64,000 nt of DNA from Bemisia tabaci (GCF_918797505.1 NC_092793.1:42830243-42894242), one strand, 5' to 3'; positions 1-11,130 are shown, counted from the stretch's first letter. Translations and numbers: made by a program. Notes: a model not told the origin generated them from the sequence alone.

Positions 1-358
1 TTTTTCATCTTTCCGAAACACGCGTTTCTCTACGCCTGTCATTTGAATATTCCTCAATTAAATTGTTAAAATCTTCGTTATTCTGGAAGTTTAGACCCTC
101 CAGGTAACTTCTACACCTTTGGTTTTTGCTTTTAATGATTTTCATTTTTACCGTGAATGTCCCGTTTCTGTAATGGGCTCGTCCCAATGTGCGACGGTGC
201 CTTACTCGCCTGGGTATCGTCGTCAATGCCCGGACATTGACGACGGTGCCCGAGAAGTGCTTCAAACGGTCGGGCAAAGATTGGGATCGAGAGAGTAAGG
301 CAACCAAGCCCGGGCACCGTCAAAATGAAAAGTAAGTGAGATGAAAATAATGTCTCAC

Positions 359-937
359 CTATTTGTTAGTGCAGGATCGGGAGTTGTGACACCGTGAATT
401 GCACAGCACATTTCGCGCTCGACAGGAACACCGTTTTGTTGTGCATTTTTGGCGGCAGTCAGATTTCTGCATCCCTTGCCCGCCGGATACGGATGCAGAA
501 GATACGATTTGACGCAAACTTGTTTCTGTGCTAGGAACAGACTCCAATGGTACGAGGTCAGATGAGCACGGCGTGAACTGAGACCTAGTGTACAAACAGC
601 GGAAGACGCCTTCCGTTGTTCCTAACTTATAAAATCCGTCCTTTTCCTCCAATACCACTGCCGTAACATTTCGGGAGTCGGTGCGGGAACGATCTACAGC
701 GGGAATGGGCACAAGGACTGTTTTCCTTACGGCAATAGTACTTAATTTGGCATCACATTGCTTCTTCATTTTATTGGCCTGAACCTCAAGGTTTTGTAGA
801 GCAACACGCCTTTTTCTAAGTATGTTGTTGATGTATGGTTCAGAAGTAGGAGCTGTTTCAGAAGTAGGAGCTGTTCCGCGGGAAAGTTGCCCAATGGTGC
901 GCGGGCATCGTTGCCGCTTCCTGCCAAGGACGGTCAA
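359..937 (-). pseudogene. C-terminal remnant of an integrase-type (KRBA2-like) transposon protein
   Basis: The frame is open from about 937 down to a stop at 359. The first ~33 residues (a doubled TAPTSE-like stretch) look non-homologous; recognisable protein starts near 838. A basic linker comes first, then a small beta-rich segment (EKDGFYKLGTTEGVFRCLY). The end is a Cys-rich tail with KCTTKRCSCRARNVLC followed by more Cys/His. I associate that tail with the C-terminus of integrase-bearing proteins annotated in arthropods as KRAB-A domain-containing protein 2-like or SCAN domain-containing protein 3-like. The DDE integrase core expected upstream is absent, so this is a truncated copy. The family name is from memory and tentative; the Cys-rich motif and the truncation are visible directly. 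Flanking GCACCGTCG boxes are probably from the same element. Confidence 0.6.
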
Positions 938-1044
938 TGCCCGGGCATTAATGCCTCAATTACATTGTGGAAGACGATGCCCAAATCGCGAGGGCACCGT
1001 CGTCAATGCCCGGTCAATAACGACGGTGCCCACGCCACTTGAGG

Positions 1045-1600
1045 GGTTTTCTTTTTTTGATCGGTGGTACCGCCGATCACCAAACTGTGTTCGTTAATTG
1101 ATCCGTCGGTGCTGACGTCACGACCGGTGGAAGTACGACCGGTGGATTTCGTACCGCCGATCAGTGATCGGAGTGATCGGTCATTTCTCCGATCACAGCT
1201 CCACCGGTGGACAACCTAACCTTACTTCAGCCAGATCTCAGGCCAAAAACAAGCAAACAAACGAGAAATCGTGAGTATTTTGCGCCTCCCGCCGTCGCTG
1301 AGTCTGATGATTCTGCTTGGATCGTCATTGTCGCCTATGTATTGAATTATGTAATATTTTTAGTGATATTTTCCCCCGTACTTTATTTGTAGCAAAAAAG
1401 GAGTTAATGCTGGTACATTGAGTATATATTTGCACTATTGCAGTATCATTGCGGTAAAGGTTTGATGAGAGGAAGAAATCCATTTGTTTACATTGGTGGA
1501 AAGTGTGTTCTTAAACTCCCGACTGATCGCGAGCAATTTCGTACCAAAATGGCGGCCGATGGATTTCCATCGGTGGATTTAGGCAGATCTACCGATCAAA
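1045..1600. repeat. Inverted repeat with GATCGGTGG boxes
   Basis: The stretch at 1018-1075 (GGGGTTTTCTTTTTTTGATC, then GGTGGTACCGCC) is matched in reverse complement at 1580-1640. Between them the box CCGATCA/TGATCGG and GACCGGTGG recurs about eight times (1057-1205). This is a small foldback-type element. The open frames at 1207 and 1438 show no recognisable protein. Confidence 0.5.
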
Positions 1601-2119
1601 AAAAGAAAAACCTCTTTGGGCACCGTCGTCAGTGCCCAGGCAAAGACTGACTTTGCCCGAGACCCGGACGTTGCCCGTAACATATCGATGTACATACAGA
1701 TCGACCTCGCATTAGACGTTGTGGAGAAAAGTTGGAGTAATCTCAGTAAATTGACTAAGCTTCCGAAATGAGAATTCATTTATGGCGTTGAAATCTGTCT
1801 AAAGTCAACATTCTTTCAATACAAAGACGAAATTTTGGAACAAATCTAGGTTCTAGCCGGGGGAGGTCCATCAGCTGCATGTATCTTGTAATTTTGTTCT
1901 GGAATATGTTCAAGGAAAGGTGTTGCCCGAGTGCAAGGGGAAGATTTTGTTTTTCAAATATTTTTTGATGATTGTTTCCTAATTGCTCTTGTAGATGAGA
2001 TCTTAACCTTTCCTTGTTTAAAATTCACATGTGAACTGGAAGAGGAAATCCACCTATTTTTATGGATCTTACTGATGAACATAAGCGTGGTATTAAAATA
2101 AATACAAAATGGGTCTGGA

Positions 2120-2345
2120 AAACTACTCATTCTAGCCGGTACCAGTAGTGTACGAATGGAGAGGGTAATGTCCTATGAGCCATCCTTATAGGAATTTAAC
2201 ATTACGAATTCAAACTCACCGAATTCGAATTCATCCCGCCAAAAATGGGGAGGGTGATTTCCTATGAGCCACGCTTATAGGATTTTATTATGGGATTTCA
2301 AATACATGGCTTATGAGCCATCCTTATGGCACTTCACTGTAAGAT
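2120..2345. repeat. Short tandem-like repeat around TATGAGCCATCCTTATAGG
   Basis: Three diverged copies of a ~20-nt unit (TATGAGCCAYSCTTATRGG) occur near 2171, 2262 and 2311. Each is itself partly palindromic (cctaTGAG...CTTATagg). They lie just upstream of the Penelope-like remnant. Function unknown. Confidence 0.5.
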
Positions 2346-2472
2346 CTCATCTTCACCGATTCCACTCACATCACACTACCCAATCGAGGTTGCCATGTTC
2401 AACCAAATTATTTCGCCACTGCCAAGTAGACTAACATCTCGTAAAAATGAAGTACGATAAACAACCGATAGC

Positions 2473-3175
2473 GTGGGAGTTTACTGTAGGAACTCAAATA
2501 TACCTGCTGATAATGTGTCAAATGTTGTTTATGAAATAAATTGCGAAAACTATAATGGCTCATATGTGGATCAGACGAAGAGATTTTTGAAAGAACGGAT
2601 CAAGTCACACACTTACGACAAAAATGAAAAAACTGTGTTAAAAAAAACATATGCAGGAGACAAGTCACACTTTCGATTTTAAAAACGCAAAAACTCTAGT
2701 AGGAGAAAGAAATTCCAAAGCTCAATCATTTTGCGAAGCCATTCATATTAAGAGAGTTTTGGCAACTTCATATTCAGAAACAGACACACAGTGTCGTCGT
2801 GCAGTCTATGACCCGCTTTTTATTGGTTTTCCTAATGACAAATGGATAGCGCCACCTGTTGCACATCATCTTCTTGGTTGTTTTGTTTTAAATTGCATTT
2901 GAGGTCATGATTGGTTTGCGAATGCATGAATTGTAAAAGATATGTATATTTTTTGAAAAAGTTGTTAATACCTCTATCTTTGTCAACATGTAGTTTTGTA
3001 GTTAGGTTTCAACTTTCTTTTTGTATGATTTTTGAATGGTTTTGTAGTCTCCTGTGTGAGTATGTAACCACTGATGAAGACTGCTGTGACAGTTGATTCC
3101 AAACGATTGGTATGTGTATTTCCATCTTTGTGCAGTGAATAAAATCTTGCAAATAACCTGATTTTATCATTCCTT
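2473..3175 (+). pseudogene. Penelope-like element remnant: GIY-YIG endonuclease plus 3' tail
   Basis: The frame from 2473 gives VVYEINCENYNGSYVDQTKR, the opening strand-pair of a GIY-YIG nuclease as found at the C-terminus of Penelope-like retroelements (GIY altered to GSY, YIGQT to YVDQT). The homology then moves to the frame open at 2651-2902 (SHTFDFKNAKTLVGERN, AIHIKR), so a frameshift lies near 2660-2680. After the stop, the non-coding tail contains CACTGATGAAGACTGC and CCAAACGATTGG (3070-3110), a layout I know from Penelope-like 3' regions. The reverse transcriptase domain is missing, as expected of a 5'-truncated copy. It is inactive. Confidence 0.75.
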
Positions 3176-3189
3176 AATTTGTACACGTA

Positions 3190-3295
3190 AGGGCTCTTCT
3201 CAAGGTCTCAGGTCTGGGTCCGACTTCATGGGAGAATGTACTAGTGTATTTTCCGAAGAAAATACACCAAAAAGCAGGTTTACCGTAAGGACAGA
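3190..3295. repeat. Foldback-end fragment shared with 52214-52300
   Basis: The sequence from AAGGGCTCTTCTCAAGG through the 24-nt hairpin around GTGTATTTTCCGAAGAAAAT is repeated in reverse complement at 52214-52295. The inner part GTGTATTTTC/GAAAATACAC is a near-perfect hairpin with a tiny loop. This is an element end found at two distant places in the window. Confidence 0.6.
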
Positions 3296-4129
3296 CGAGA
3301 TGGCTGAATGAAATTTAGACAAAATTCTATGCAAAAAAGTCTGATATTTCCATTATAAAGAGCTTAAAATTTAGGCACATGGCAGAGTAAACTGTATTTG
3401 ATTCTACTCCAAAGAATCAAAGTTGCGGCAATACTTGTATGACCCTTCTTTAGACTCAGTATTCAGCGCAAGGTGTAACGACAAATTTACATGTTCATAA
3501 TATTTTTTGGAATTTTTGACTAAAGAAAATTTTTTACTTGTTGTATTCAAAAGTAGGAAGTCCCAACTTTTGTTGACATCAGGTCAAAATATTCAACACC
3601 AAATGGATAGCATTTTGCAATTCGGAACTATAGGCAGAATGATAGGTTTTCAGGAGAGCAACTTTTGCAAAAACCATTGGCGTTTTTCCTCAAAACGATC
3701 AATGTTGCGGTTTGATGGTTCATTTTATAGCTATGGAGTTCCTTTAACACCCTGTGTTGACAGATTCTTCTAAAACATCACACTGTTTCCAAAAATTACA
3801 AAAAAAGGCTATAGTTCCTTATTGCAAAATGAAGAATCGGGGGAAGCTCATTTTGCAATTAGGAACTATAGATTGTTGTAGCACTGACCACATAGGGGAG
3901 GCGACCCTGGTGTCACTATTACACACTGGAAGGTTAACCCCAACAGAGAAAACACCCCTTCCTCCCATCACACCAGGAAGGAGGGAGGTGCATTGTCGCT
4001 GCGAAAAGATATTCTACCAAAAACAGGGTGTACCAAAAATATGGATACCTACAGACGTGCTAATACTCGTACTTCGAGAATGGTGGCAAATATTAATATG
4101 CAATTTGGATGGGAAGGTTTATAGATTCG
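3296..4129. other. No gene seen; contains an inverted GCAATTCGGAACTATAG repeat
   Basis: No coding signal was recognised. Near 3595-3650 and 3800-3875 the box TTTTGCAATT-GGAACTATAG appears in both orientations. A related stretch occurs at 8700-8805 in another element. The frame at 3754-4134 has no recognisable domain. Confidence 0.4.
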
Positions 4130-4425
4130 ATTGACATGAATCGATCGGAAAATGAAAGCGTGAATCGATCGACACCGACTCGATCGACAAATTATTGAAA
4201 AACCGGTGTCATGAATCCGACATGACCGACATGAATCGATCGAAAAGTTAGAACGTGAACCGATTGACGTGATTCAATCGGCACTGATTCGATTGACGAC
4301 CGTGAATTGATCCAAAACCTGCGAATCGATCGACAAATCCGTGAATCGATTGAAAATTCCGTGAGTCGTTCGAAAAATACGTGAATTGATCGATAAACCC
4401 GTGAGTCGGCAAGGAACCTATGAAT
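4130..4425. repeat. Cluster of TGAATCGATCGA motifs at 20-25 bp spacing
   Basis: About a dozen variants of (CC)GTGAATCGATCGA(AAA) follow one another through this stretch, spaced roughly two DNA turns apart. Each centre is the palindrome ATCGAT or TCGATCGA. Copies diverge by one to three bases. It is a degenerate minisatellite fused to the 120-bp monomers that follow. Confidence 0.7.
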
Positions 4426-4429
4426 CGTG

Positions 4430-4752
4430 AAATTTTGAAAATTCGAAAATCCAATATTAGGGATGTGGCCCAAAATGCTATCTCAGCTCCTTATCAATCG
4501 ATCTCGCTGACTTTAGGTACCAGGTGGTATTTTTGGACGAGAAACTAGAAATTCTAGTCAAATTTTGACAGTTCGAAAATCCAAGATAGCGTATGCGGCC
4601 TAAAATGCTATATTGGCTCCTGTTCGATCGATCTCGCTGATTTTTGGTACCTGGTCCTATTTTTGGACGGGAAACTCAAATTTCTGGTCAAATTTCGAAA
4701 ATTCGAGAATCCAAGATGGTGGATGTGGCCTAAAATGCTATGCCGGCTGCAT
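4430..4752 (+). repeat. Three ~120-bp monomers (ATCGATCTCGCTGA family)
   Basis: Three tandem copies share AAAATTCGAAAATCCAAGAT, then GATGTGGCCTAAAATGCTAT, then GCTCCTGTTCGATCGATCTC, then a GGTACC box and GACGGGAAACT. Further copies lie at 7985-8125 (+) and 8385-8705 (-). This is a satellite-like or internal-repeat component of an interspersed element. Confidence 0.75.
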
Positions 4753-5519
4753 ATTCCCAAACCCCGCGTTGAATGTGAAATCCAGGTTATACCCCAACCG
4801 CAGCCCCTTGTGCGGGTCTGGGACTCCTCCGCACCGGCCGCGCCGCACTATGGTCCCAATAGCCCGGTTTAAGCGGCAATAAATCGAAAAAGTGAAGTTT
4901 GGAAAAAGTTAGATTTTAAGAAGTAGATCGATATGACATACTGTAGAGAAGACTCCTGTAAAATTTCACTTCGATTAAAGCACTAATAAAGATGTGACAA
5001 GCCTGGGAAGTGCGGCGCGCGGAGCACTTTTGAGTGCGATTCCAGTTACCGAGTGGCAGTGCTGTGTTTAAAGGCTTGTTTTCGTCGTTTCACCGTACCT
5101 GAAAGTGATTGGGCACTTGATTCACAAAATATAAGATAAGTTTAAGATGTTTCATGCTGAAACTGTTCTTTTTCATCATATCTAATGCTCTAGATTAACC
5201 CTTACACATAGTCAGTTTTTCAATAAAATCGCAAAAGTAAGACCCAAAAAATATCCTTTGCACCTCGGAGCACCTCGTAATTTTACTCGGAAGTTATTGT
5301 CATGACTCTAGACTACCTTTTAGTCTGAGTGGCAGATCAATAACACACCATAGCCTCAAGTTATTTCTCATGAAAAATGACGTTTTCGCGTTTCTTATCA
5401 CTTACTACAATTAACTATCATATGCCATTGACGATGACTTTTATCATGTTCCATTGTCATATTCTAGCAAATCGAATGCATTAGAGCCTAAATATGCCCA
5501 GGTAGAATAATACTAGTTG

Positions 5520-5932
5520 ATGGGGTTGATCGGGACCAATTGAAACTTGTGCTCAAGAGCAGCAAAGAATCGCCTCGGGAGGCTACTTTGAGGCCCCGTA
5601 AAAGTTTTTTTTTTTTGACGTTTTAAGTGTTTCAAACATAAAATCTATCAGTGTGAATATATGTTAGCATAAGTTTCGCTTGGCAGACGAAAAAAAGTCT
5701 AAACGGTTGATCGGTGGGACTTGAAAGTAAGGCTCCCGAGCAATGAAATTGTCTTAGGAAGCCACTTTGAGGTCCCGTAAACTTTTTTTTTTCCGTTTAC
5801 CCATGTTTCAAACAAATAATCTATCAAAATGGATGTATTTAAGCTTAAGTTTAGCTTGGCAGACGAAAACAAGTTCAAACGGCTGATCGGTGGGACTTAA
5901 AAGTAGGCCTCTGGAGCCATGAAACGTTGAAG
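5520..5932 (+). repeat. Tandem repeat, ~178 bp unit, 2.3 copies
   Basis: The unit starting at GGTTGATCGGT (about 5527, 5705, 5882) repeats with 15-20 percent divergence. It includes a TTTGAGGCCCCGTAAA box, a T-run and GCTTGGCAGACGAAAA. No coding potential is seen. Confidence 0.75.
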
Positions 5933-6033
5933 TATTATCCTGAGCTGTCTTTTTCAAGCTACCTTGATAGTAGTGTTTGACGAGGCTCTACTTTTAGCTT
6001 CTTATAGTTCATCCAATGCAAAATTTATTTTTA

Positions 6034-6038
<5 letters not shown>

Positions 6039-6085
<47 letters not shown>

Positions 6086-6162
6086 CTTCCGAGAATCGAA
6101 CCCGGGACATCAAGAAGATCAGTGAGACGCGATGTCCACTGCTCCACCGCGTCAACTTGGGC
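6039..6162 (-). repeat. tRNA-like SINE head next to a 45-nt A-run
   Basis: On the - strand, 6160-6087 carries an A-box-like GACGCGGTGGAGCAGTGGAC and a B-box-like GGGTTCGATTCTC with tRNA-like spacing. It runs directly into 45 T (A at 6039-6083 on the + strand). The acceptor arms do not pair well, so this is a tRNA-derived SINE head or tRNA pseudogene rather than a working tRNA. A T-run after the B box is unusual for a SINE tail. It could instead be an oligo(A) of another element into which this unit inserted. Confidence 0.55.
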
Positions 6163-6389
6163 TGCGAGCCTCAATTTAAGGTTTCTGAACAAAATATTAC
6201 CTCAGTTATATAAAGTATGAAAATGTTAAAAATGGATTTTTCCTGAAGAATCTTAGCATTTTTGCACTCAGCGACCCTAAAAACCCCTGAAAACTCATGT
6301 TGCGAGGTTTCAACACACGTATCTGATTTAATGCCGCTTACATCGGGCTATTGGGACCAGTGCGCCGCGCCGCGGCTCGGCTCGGCTCA

Positions 6390-7590
6390 GGCTGGTCCCT
6401 TTTCTTTCGAACAAACCAAGGTTCCAATTTTGGCTTTTTTCTATGCAGTGAACATATTTTTAAAAGCAGAATTTGAGGACGTTTTCGGCAAAATGGCGAA
6501 TGGAGCTTGCTATGCTGCTATGATTGCGCAAGTTTCATGGCGTTCGCGGCAAATGAAATTCATTCACAGTCAATGTTCGTCCTTACAATCGCCAGGAAAA
6601 ACTCGGAACAGATTCAACGAAAAATTAATAGCAAAATAGTCGGATAGAGAACTACGTTACACAATTTTAGCAGCATTGGACGTCTCATACGCCCTTTTAC
6701 CGAAAAATGCCTCAATTATGTGCAGTGAAAACATTTTTAATGCTGAAAATTTCGCAATGCAGAGTCATGCCGTCACCTTCGTTGATTAAATGATGAATAA
6801 ACTCGTCTATTGACTATGCCTGCCGTTTTGTTCTTTGTAAAAAACATTTCCGATGGAAAATTCTCGGAACATCTTTAGAGCAGTGCAATGCATATGCATC
6901 TCACAAGCCTCTTTAATTAGTGGAATTTGCGGAGCTTCTGCACTGGAAAAAAAATTATCATGTAAGAAGAAATATTTTTGAATTTGCCGCTAAGAGGAGA
7001 TTTCTCTTGCAGCTGCAAAATGCGTACTTTCAGAAGAAAGCCGCTCATATCAAGCAGGATTCGGCTTAATTCAAGTGATCTTATTCTTGATTCAAGAGCA
7101 TTATTCTTGACGAAAAATTCAAGTAATTTTTTTTTTCTTTCTTTCTTTCAAATATTTCCTTTCTTTTACTTATGGCTCTGCGCAGAACCTATCACCAGGC
7201 TTGAAAGGATAAACAATGAATAGGTGGTGAAGAAGAGTTATAAAAAAAAGTCTCTGCATTTGCGAGGATGAATATGCACTTGGTGTCTCACTCGAACCAA
7301 TAAGAGAGATATGAAAACCCCATTAAAGAGGAATAGAAATTTACATGAAAAATAAAAATGTTCCCCAAAAAAGTTCATCATTCAACTTCGTCGTTTAAGA
7401 GACTGGACATTAATATTCAATGAATGAAGGCAGAAACCTATAAATACTGAAATTTCAAATGAAAATGATGTTTTAAAGCAAGGTTAATCAATTTTTTCGC
7501 GGTGTTTGGAAACATTGCAATGAATCAAATCAGGCACGAACATCCCTTGGACACTGATAAATTACGAGGCAACACGCCGCCTGCATCAGC
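6390..7590. other. AT-rich DNA with no recognisable gene
   Basis: No splice-bounded exon, domain or terminal repeat was identified. The 125-residue frame at 6262-6639 begins inside the SINE/foldback flank and resembles no family I know. Confidence 0.4.
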
Positions 7591-7984
7591 ATCATCGATG
7601 TTCGTTATTTGAAATCCATTTCGGAAGATACAGGGTATGACTTGACTCTGACCTGAAAAAATCATCCCAAGTGGATCGAATAATCACGGTTTTTCTTGAA
7701 CTAGTCAATGGTGCATTTAAAAATGCGCTCATCATGTGACAACTCTGCGAAGGGCTTGTTTTGAGGAGGAAGACGATGTTTTCCGGAAAACAAAAAGAGT
7801 GAACCGCGAGGTCACCCCCATTCATTTCGGAGGGTTGAAGAGACAATCAGCCGGGAGAAAGGAGAAAGGATGGCAGCAGTGCCCAAGGCCACTTGCTGAA
7901 GAGCCTTATGCCGACCGCGGGAGGGCTCAGAAGGCAGCGGCTAAGAATTTTGAGGACTGGCTAGATTTTCCACATTTCACGCGG

Positions 7985-8705
7985 GGTTTGGGAATATGCA
8001 TCCCGCCTCGTGCTCGATCTATCGTGGTTAATCTTGGTACCAGGGATTATCTAGGGACGGGAAACTTGAATTTTGGGCCTAATTTAAAAAATTCGAAAAT
8101 CCAAGATGGTGGATGTGGCCTAAAATGACCTTACTCAGGGGATCTTTCTTCCTCGGAGACACGCGTTTAAAGGGGAGCTCAGAAGACGCTACCTCAAAAT
8201 TGTTTTTCGTGGATTGAAATTCGAAAAATATCGGCGAAAATTCTTGGGGCTTATAAGTAGTAAATACTTCAAAAAATGCAAAAATCACAAATTACTGAAC
8301 AAGCTCATTGTCAAAGTTTGTAAAAATTTCAAATTTTCGAAACTCGGCTAGGAATTTGAGCCTTTCGTCCAAAATTACCCCCTCGAACCAAAAATCAGCA
8401 AGATCGATCAAACAAGAGCCGAGATAGCATTTTAGGCCTCATCTGCCATCTTGAATTTTCAAATTTTTGAAATTTGACCAAAAATTTGAGTTTCCCATCA
8501 AAAAATACCCCATGGTAGCAAAAATTAGCAAGATCGATCGAACAGGAGCCGAGATAGCATTTTAGGCCACATCCGCCATTTTGGATTTTCAAATTTTCGA
8601 AATGTGACCAGAAATTCGAGTTTCCCGTCGTAAAATACCTCCTGTAATCAAAAATCAGTAAGATCGATCGAACAGGAGCCGAGAATGCCGAGATAGCATT
8701 TTGCC
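7985..8705. repeat. 120-bp monomers in opposing orientation
   Basis: One + strand copy of the ATCGATCTCGCTGA-type monomer lies at 7985-8125. Three - strand copies follow at 8385-8705 (boxes GATCGATCGAACAGGAGCCG and GCCGAGATAGCATTTTAGGC). Together with the 4430-4752 block they suggest a single foldback-type family whose arms are tandem monomers. Confidence 0.65.
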
Positions 8706-8900
8706 GTCCTGCCTATAGCTCCGAATTGCAAAATAGGAAATCCGAGTTTCGCATTACGCAATAGGGAACCATAGTATAGGTCCCAATTGCAAAATGAATC
8801 TTGCATGATCCTGCGACGGCAAAGTTTTGCGGGGTTGCTGATGCGGGATAAAAATCGTTTTCGAGGATTTTCTTTTTCTCAATAGTAAGTAAATACCCTC

Positions 8901-9403
8901 CAGCAGGCTGATTATTTTCCGCGTCGATATCCGAGTCGATAAGTTAGTGACTCACAGATAACGACTGAATTCTAACGACGTCCTTTAGCCGAGCGATTAT
9001 TTACATCGAATTTCGCTGATCGTTACTCATCGTTCGACAACTAACCGTCGTTAAGTTAGCGATCTGGATCCCAACGTTGCCGACGTGAGAGTAATAATCA
9101 ACCAATCAGAGAGCGTTTATGATACAAGCAGTGCTCCAACTGCGCGGCAGCGGGAACCCAACACGGTTCCCCTATTCTCTTTTCTTCACGTCACGCGGGT
9201 ATGTTGTTAGGTTAGGTTAGCTTGCCGCGAATCGTTAGCTTAGAGGTTGCCGTAGAGCAACCTTTAACTTATCGACGGACTCAAATATCCAGCCACGGTT
9301 TAATGATCGGCGCGGAGTGAAATCGCTCGATTATACTTTTGCCGCCAACGACGGCGTTAACGTAACGATTTCAATACCAACGCGGAAAATAATCAGACTG
9401 CTG
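8901..9403. mobile_element. 503-bp non-autonomous DNA element (MITE)
   Basis: The left end CAGCAGGCTGATTATTTTCC matches in reverse complement the right end GGAAAATAATCAGACTGCTG (9384-9403). The inside is rich in TCGTTA/TAACGA boxes and has the TTAGGTTAGG motif common in insect DNA. No frame of note. CAG...CTG ends are hAT-like, but no clear 8-bp target duplication is visible, so the superfamily is open. Confidence 0.7.
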
Positions 9404-9418
9404 ATATACGGAATTCAT

Positions 9419-9421
<3 letters not shown>

Positions 9422-9485
<64 letters not shown>
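9422..9485. repeat. 64-nt poly(A) run
   Basis: An uninterrupted A tract follows ATTCATCAT 18 bp after the MITE end. It is probably the tail of an old retroposed sequence that was later expanded. Length is likely assembly- and slippage-sensitive. Confidence 0.9.
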
Positions 9486-9488
<3 letters not shown>

Positions 9489-9539
9489 AAAGACCCTACC
9501 CTAGTAGCAGAACCACAGAAGGAAAAGATAAATATTATG

Positions 9540-11130
9540 TACGAAAGTTAATTTTTTTATATAATGCATGCATACAAAAGTGTTAAAAGTGAACATTTTT
9601 ATGTAACCATTATACAGGGTTATCCAAAAGTCACTGACCACCCCTGTAACTTTTTTCCAAATTGAGATAGAAGTTTGAAACTTTGAGAATGTTCCTGTGT
9701 CTAAAGTAGCAACTTTTTGGTCCCCCCAAAATTTTGGGGGGCGGCCCCCCCTAAGGGGGGCGGGGGCTAACTTTTTTTTTTCAAATGGCAACCCCCCCCC
9801 TTTGTGATACCTCATTCGAAAGATAATAAAAAAAGAAAATTTTTGGCGCAAACCGCAAGTCAAAATGTTGATTTTTGACAAAATGGCGGCCGGTCAAAGT
9901 TCAAAATGGCGGACCTTTGGCATCTCCGTTTTTTATTGGCGTATTGGTCTGAAACTCGGAATCTAAGGGTTTTTTGGGACGAGAAAGACGATTCTGGCAT
10001 CGGTTTTCCAGAAAAGTCAGTCCTTTTCAAAATGGCGGCGGTCAAAATGGTGGCCTAGAGCGAGAAGTGGATATTTAGGCTGCTTATCGTTGGATTTGCA
10101 TGAAACTTGGTATCCGGGGGTATTTCGCCACGAGAAAAACGAATCTTTCATTGGATATCTGAAATTCCGAAAAATTTCAAAATGGCGGCGAAAAAGTGGC
10201 GAGAAATCAGTTTTACGGCTGTTTACCGATGTATTTGCATGAAATGCGATATCGATTATTTAGTATTTCAAGAATTAATGAAAGATTTCTTTTTATCCAG
10301 CCAAAAACCACCAGGATATCGAATTTCATGCAAATCCATTGGTAAACAGCCGTAAAACTGATTTATCGCCACTTTTTAGCCGCCATTTTGAAATTCGTCG
10401 GAATTTCAGATATACAATGAAAGATTCGTTCTTCTCGTGCCGAAATACCCCCGGATACCAGGTCTCACACAAATCCAACGATAAGCAGCCTAAATATCCA
10501 CTTCCCGCTCTGAGCCGCCATTTTAACCGCCGCCATTTTGAAAAGGACTGACATTTCTGGAAACTAATGCTAGAATCGTTTTTCTCGTCCCAAAAAACCC
10601 TGGGATACTGAGTTCCAGACCAATCCACCGATAAAAAACGGAGATGCCAAAGGTCCGCCATTTTGAACTTTGACCGGCCGCCATTTTGTCAAAAATCAAC
10701 ATTTTGACTTGCGGTTTGCGCCAAAAATTTTCTTTTTTTTATTATCTTTCGAATGAGGTATCACAAAGGGGGGGGGGTTGCCATTTGAAAAAAAAAAGTT
10801 AGCCCCCGCCCCCCTTAGGGGGGGCCGCCCCCCAAAATTTTTGGGGGGACCAAAAAGTTGCTACTTTAGACAGAGGAACATTCCCAAAGTTTCAATTTTC
10901 TATCTCAATTTGGAAAAAAGTTACAGGGGTGGTCAGTGACTTTTGGATAACCCTGTATAAAAAAATGTTATAATTTTCGTGAGGTTTTCGCAAACATACT
11001 AAAAATTCTTCTAATTCGCGAAAAGCTCACAAAAATGATGACTTATTTTTTTATACAATCGTTACATAAAAATGTTCACTTTTAACACTTTCGTATGCAT
11101 GCGTTATATAAAAAATAAAAAATGTGTGTA
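9540..11130. mobile_element. Outer inverted repeat that hosts the 9615-10955 foldback
   Basis: The left arm at about 9548-9610 (TTTTTTTATATAATGCATGC, then AAAGTGTTAAAAGTGAACAT) pairs with a right arm at about 11048-11125 in reverse complement. The foldback at 9615-10955 sits in what would be the loop of this outer palindrome, so one hairpin-forming element has inserted into another. Confidence 0.65.
9615..10955. mobile_element. Palindromic foldback element, TA-flanked (copy 1)
   Basis: This is a 1341-bp near-complete palindrome. It starts CAGGGTTATCCAAAAGTCAC and ends with the reverse complement (GTGACTTTTGGATAACCCTG); TA flanks both ends. Each arm runs in order through a CCACCCCTGTAAC box, a C/G-rich hairpin (9720-9795, 10795-10860) and several AAAATGGCGGC boxes. 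Arms meet near 10285. No transposase is encoded. The TA duplication fits a Tc1/mariner-mobilised foldback MITE. Other copies are at 46655-50887, 51236-51617 (right arm) and 29720-30000 (internal part). Confidence 0.85.

Larger units (their letters stand above)
150..1665. repeat. Dispersed GCACCGTCGTCAATGCCCGG-type boxes, direct and inverted
   Basis: Variants of the 20-mer GCACCGTCGTCAATGCCCGG recur in both orientations near 185-265, 305-325, 900-935, 985-1035 and 1615-1640. They lie on both sides of the coding remnant at 359-937. Several copies meet head to head as a self-complementary CCCGGGCATT or CCCGGACATT core. They look like terminal or subterminal repeats of the element that carried the coding remnant, but the exact ends are not resolved. 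Confidence 0.55.
4790..6385. mobile_element. Inverted-repeat element with GC-rich arms
   Basis: A left arm at about 4837-4877 (GCCGCGCCGCACTATGGTCC through AAGCGGC) matches in reverse complement a right arm at about 6334-6374 (GCCGCTTACATCGGGCTATT through GCGCCGCGCC). Between them lie the tandem repeats at 5520-5930 and the poly(A)/tRNA-like unit at 6039-6160. The outer ends and target-site duplication were not resolved. Confidence 0.5.

Noticed and set aside
7736..8128. 130-residue + strand frame
   Set aside because: Its second half is the 120-bp monomer sequence and its first half has no homology I can see. It is most likely fortuitous.
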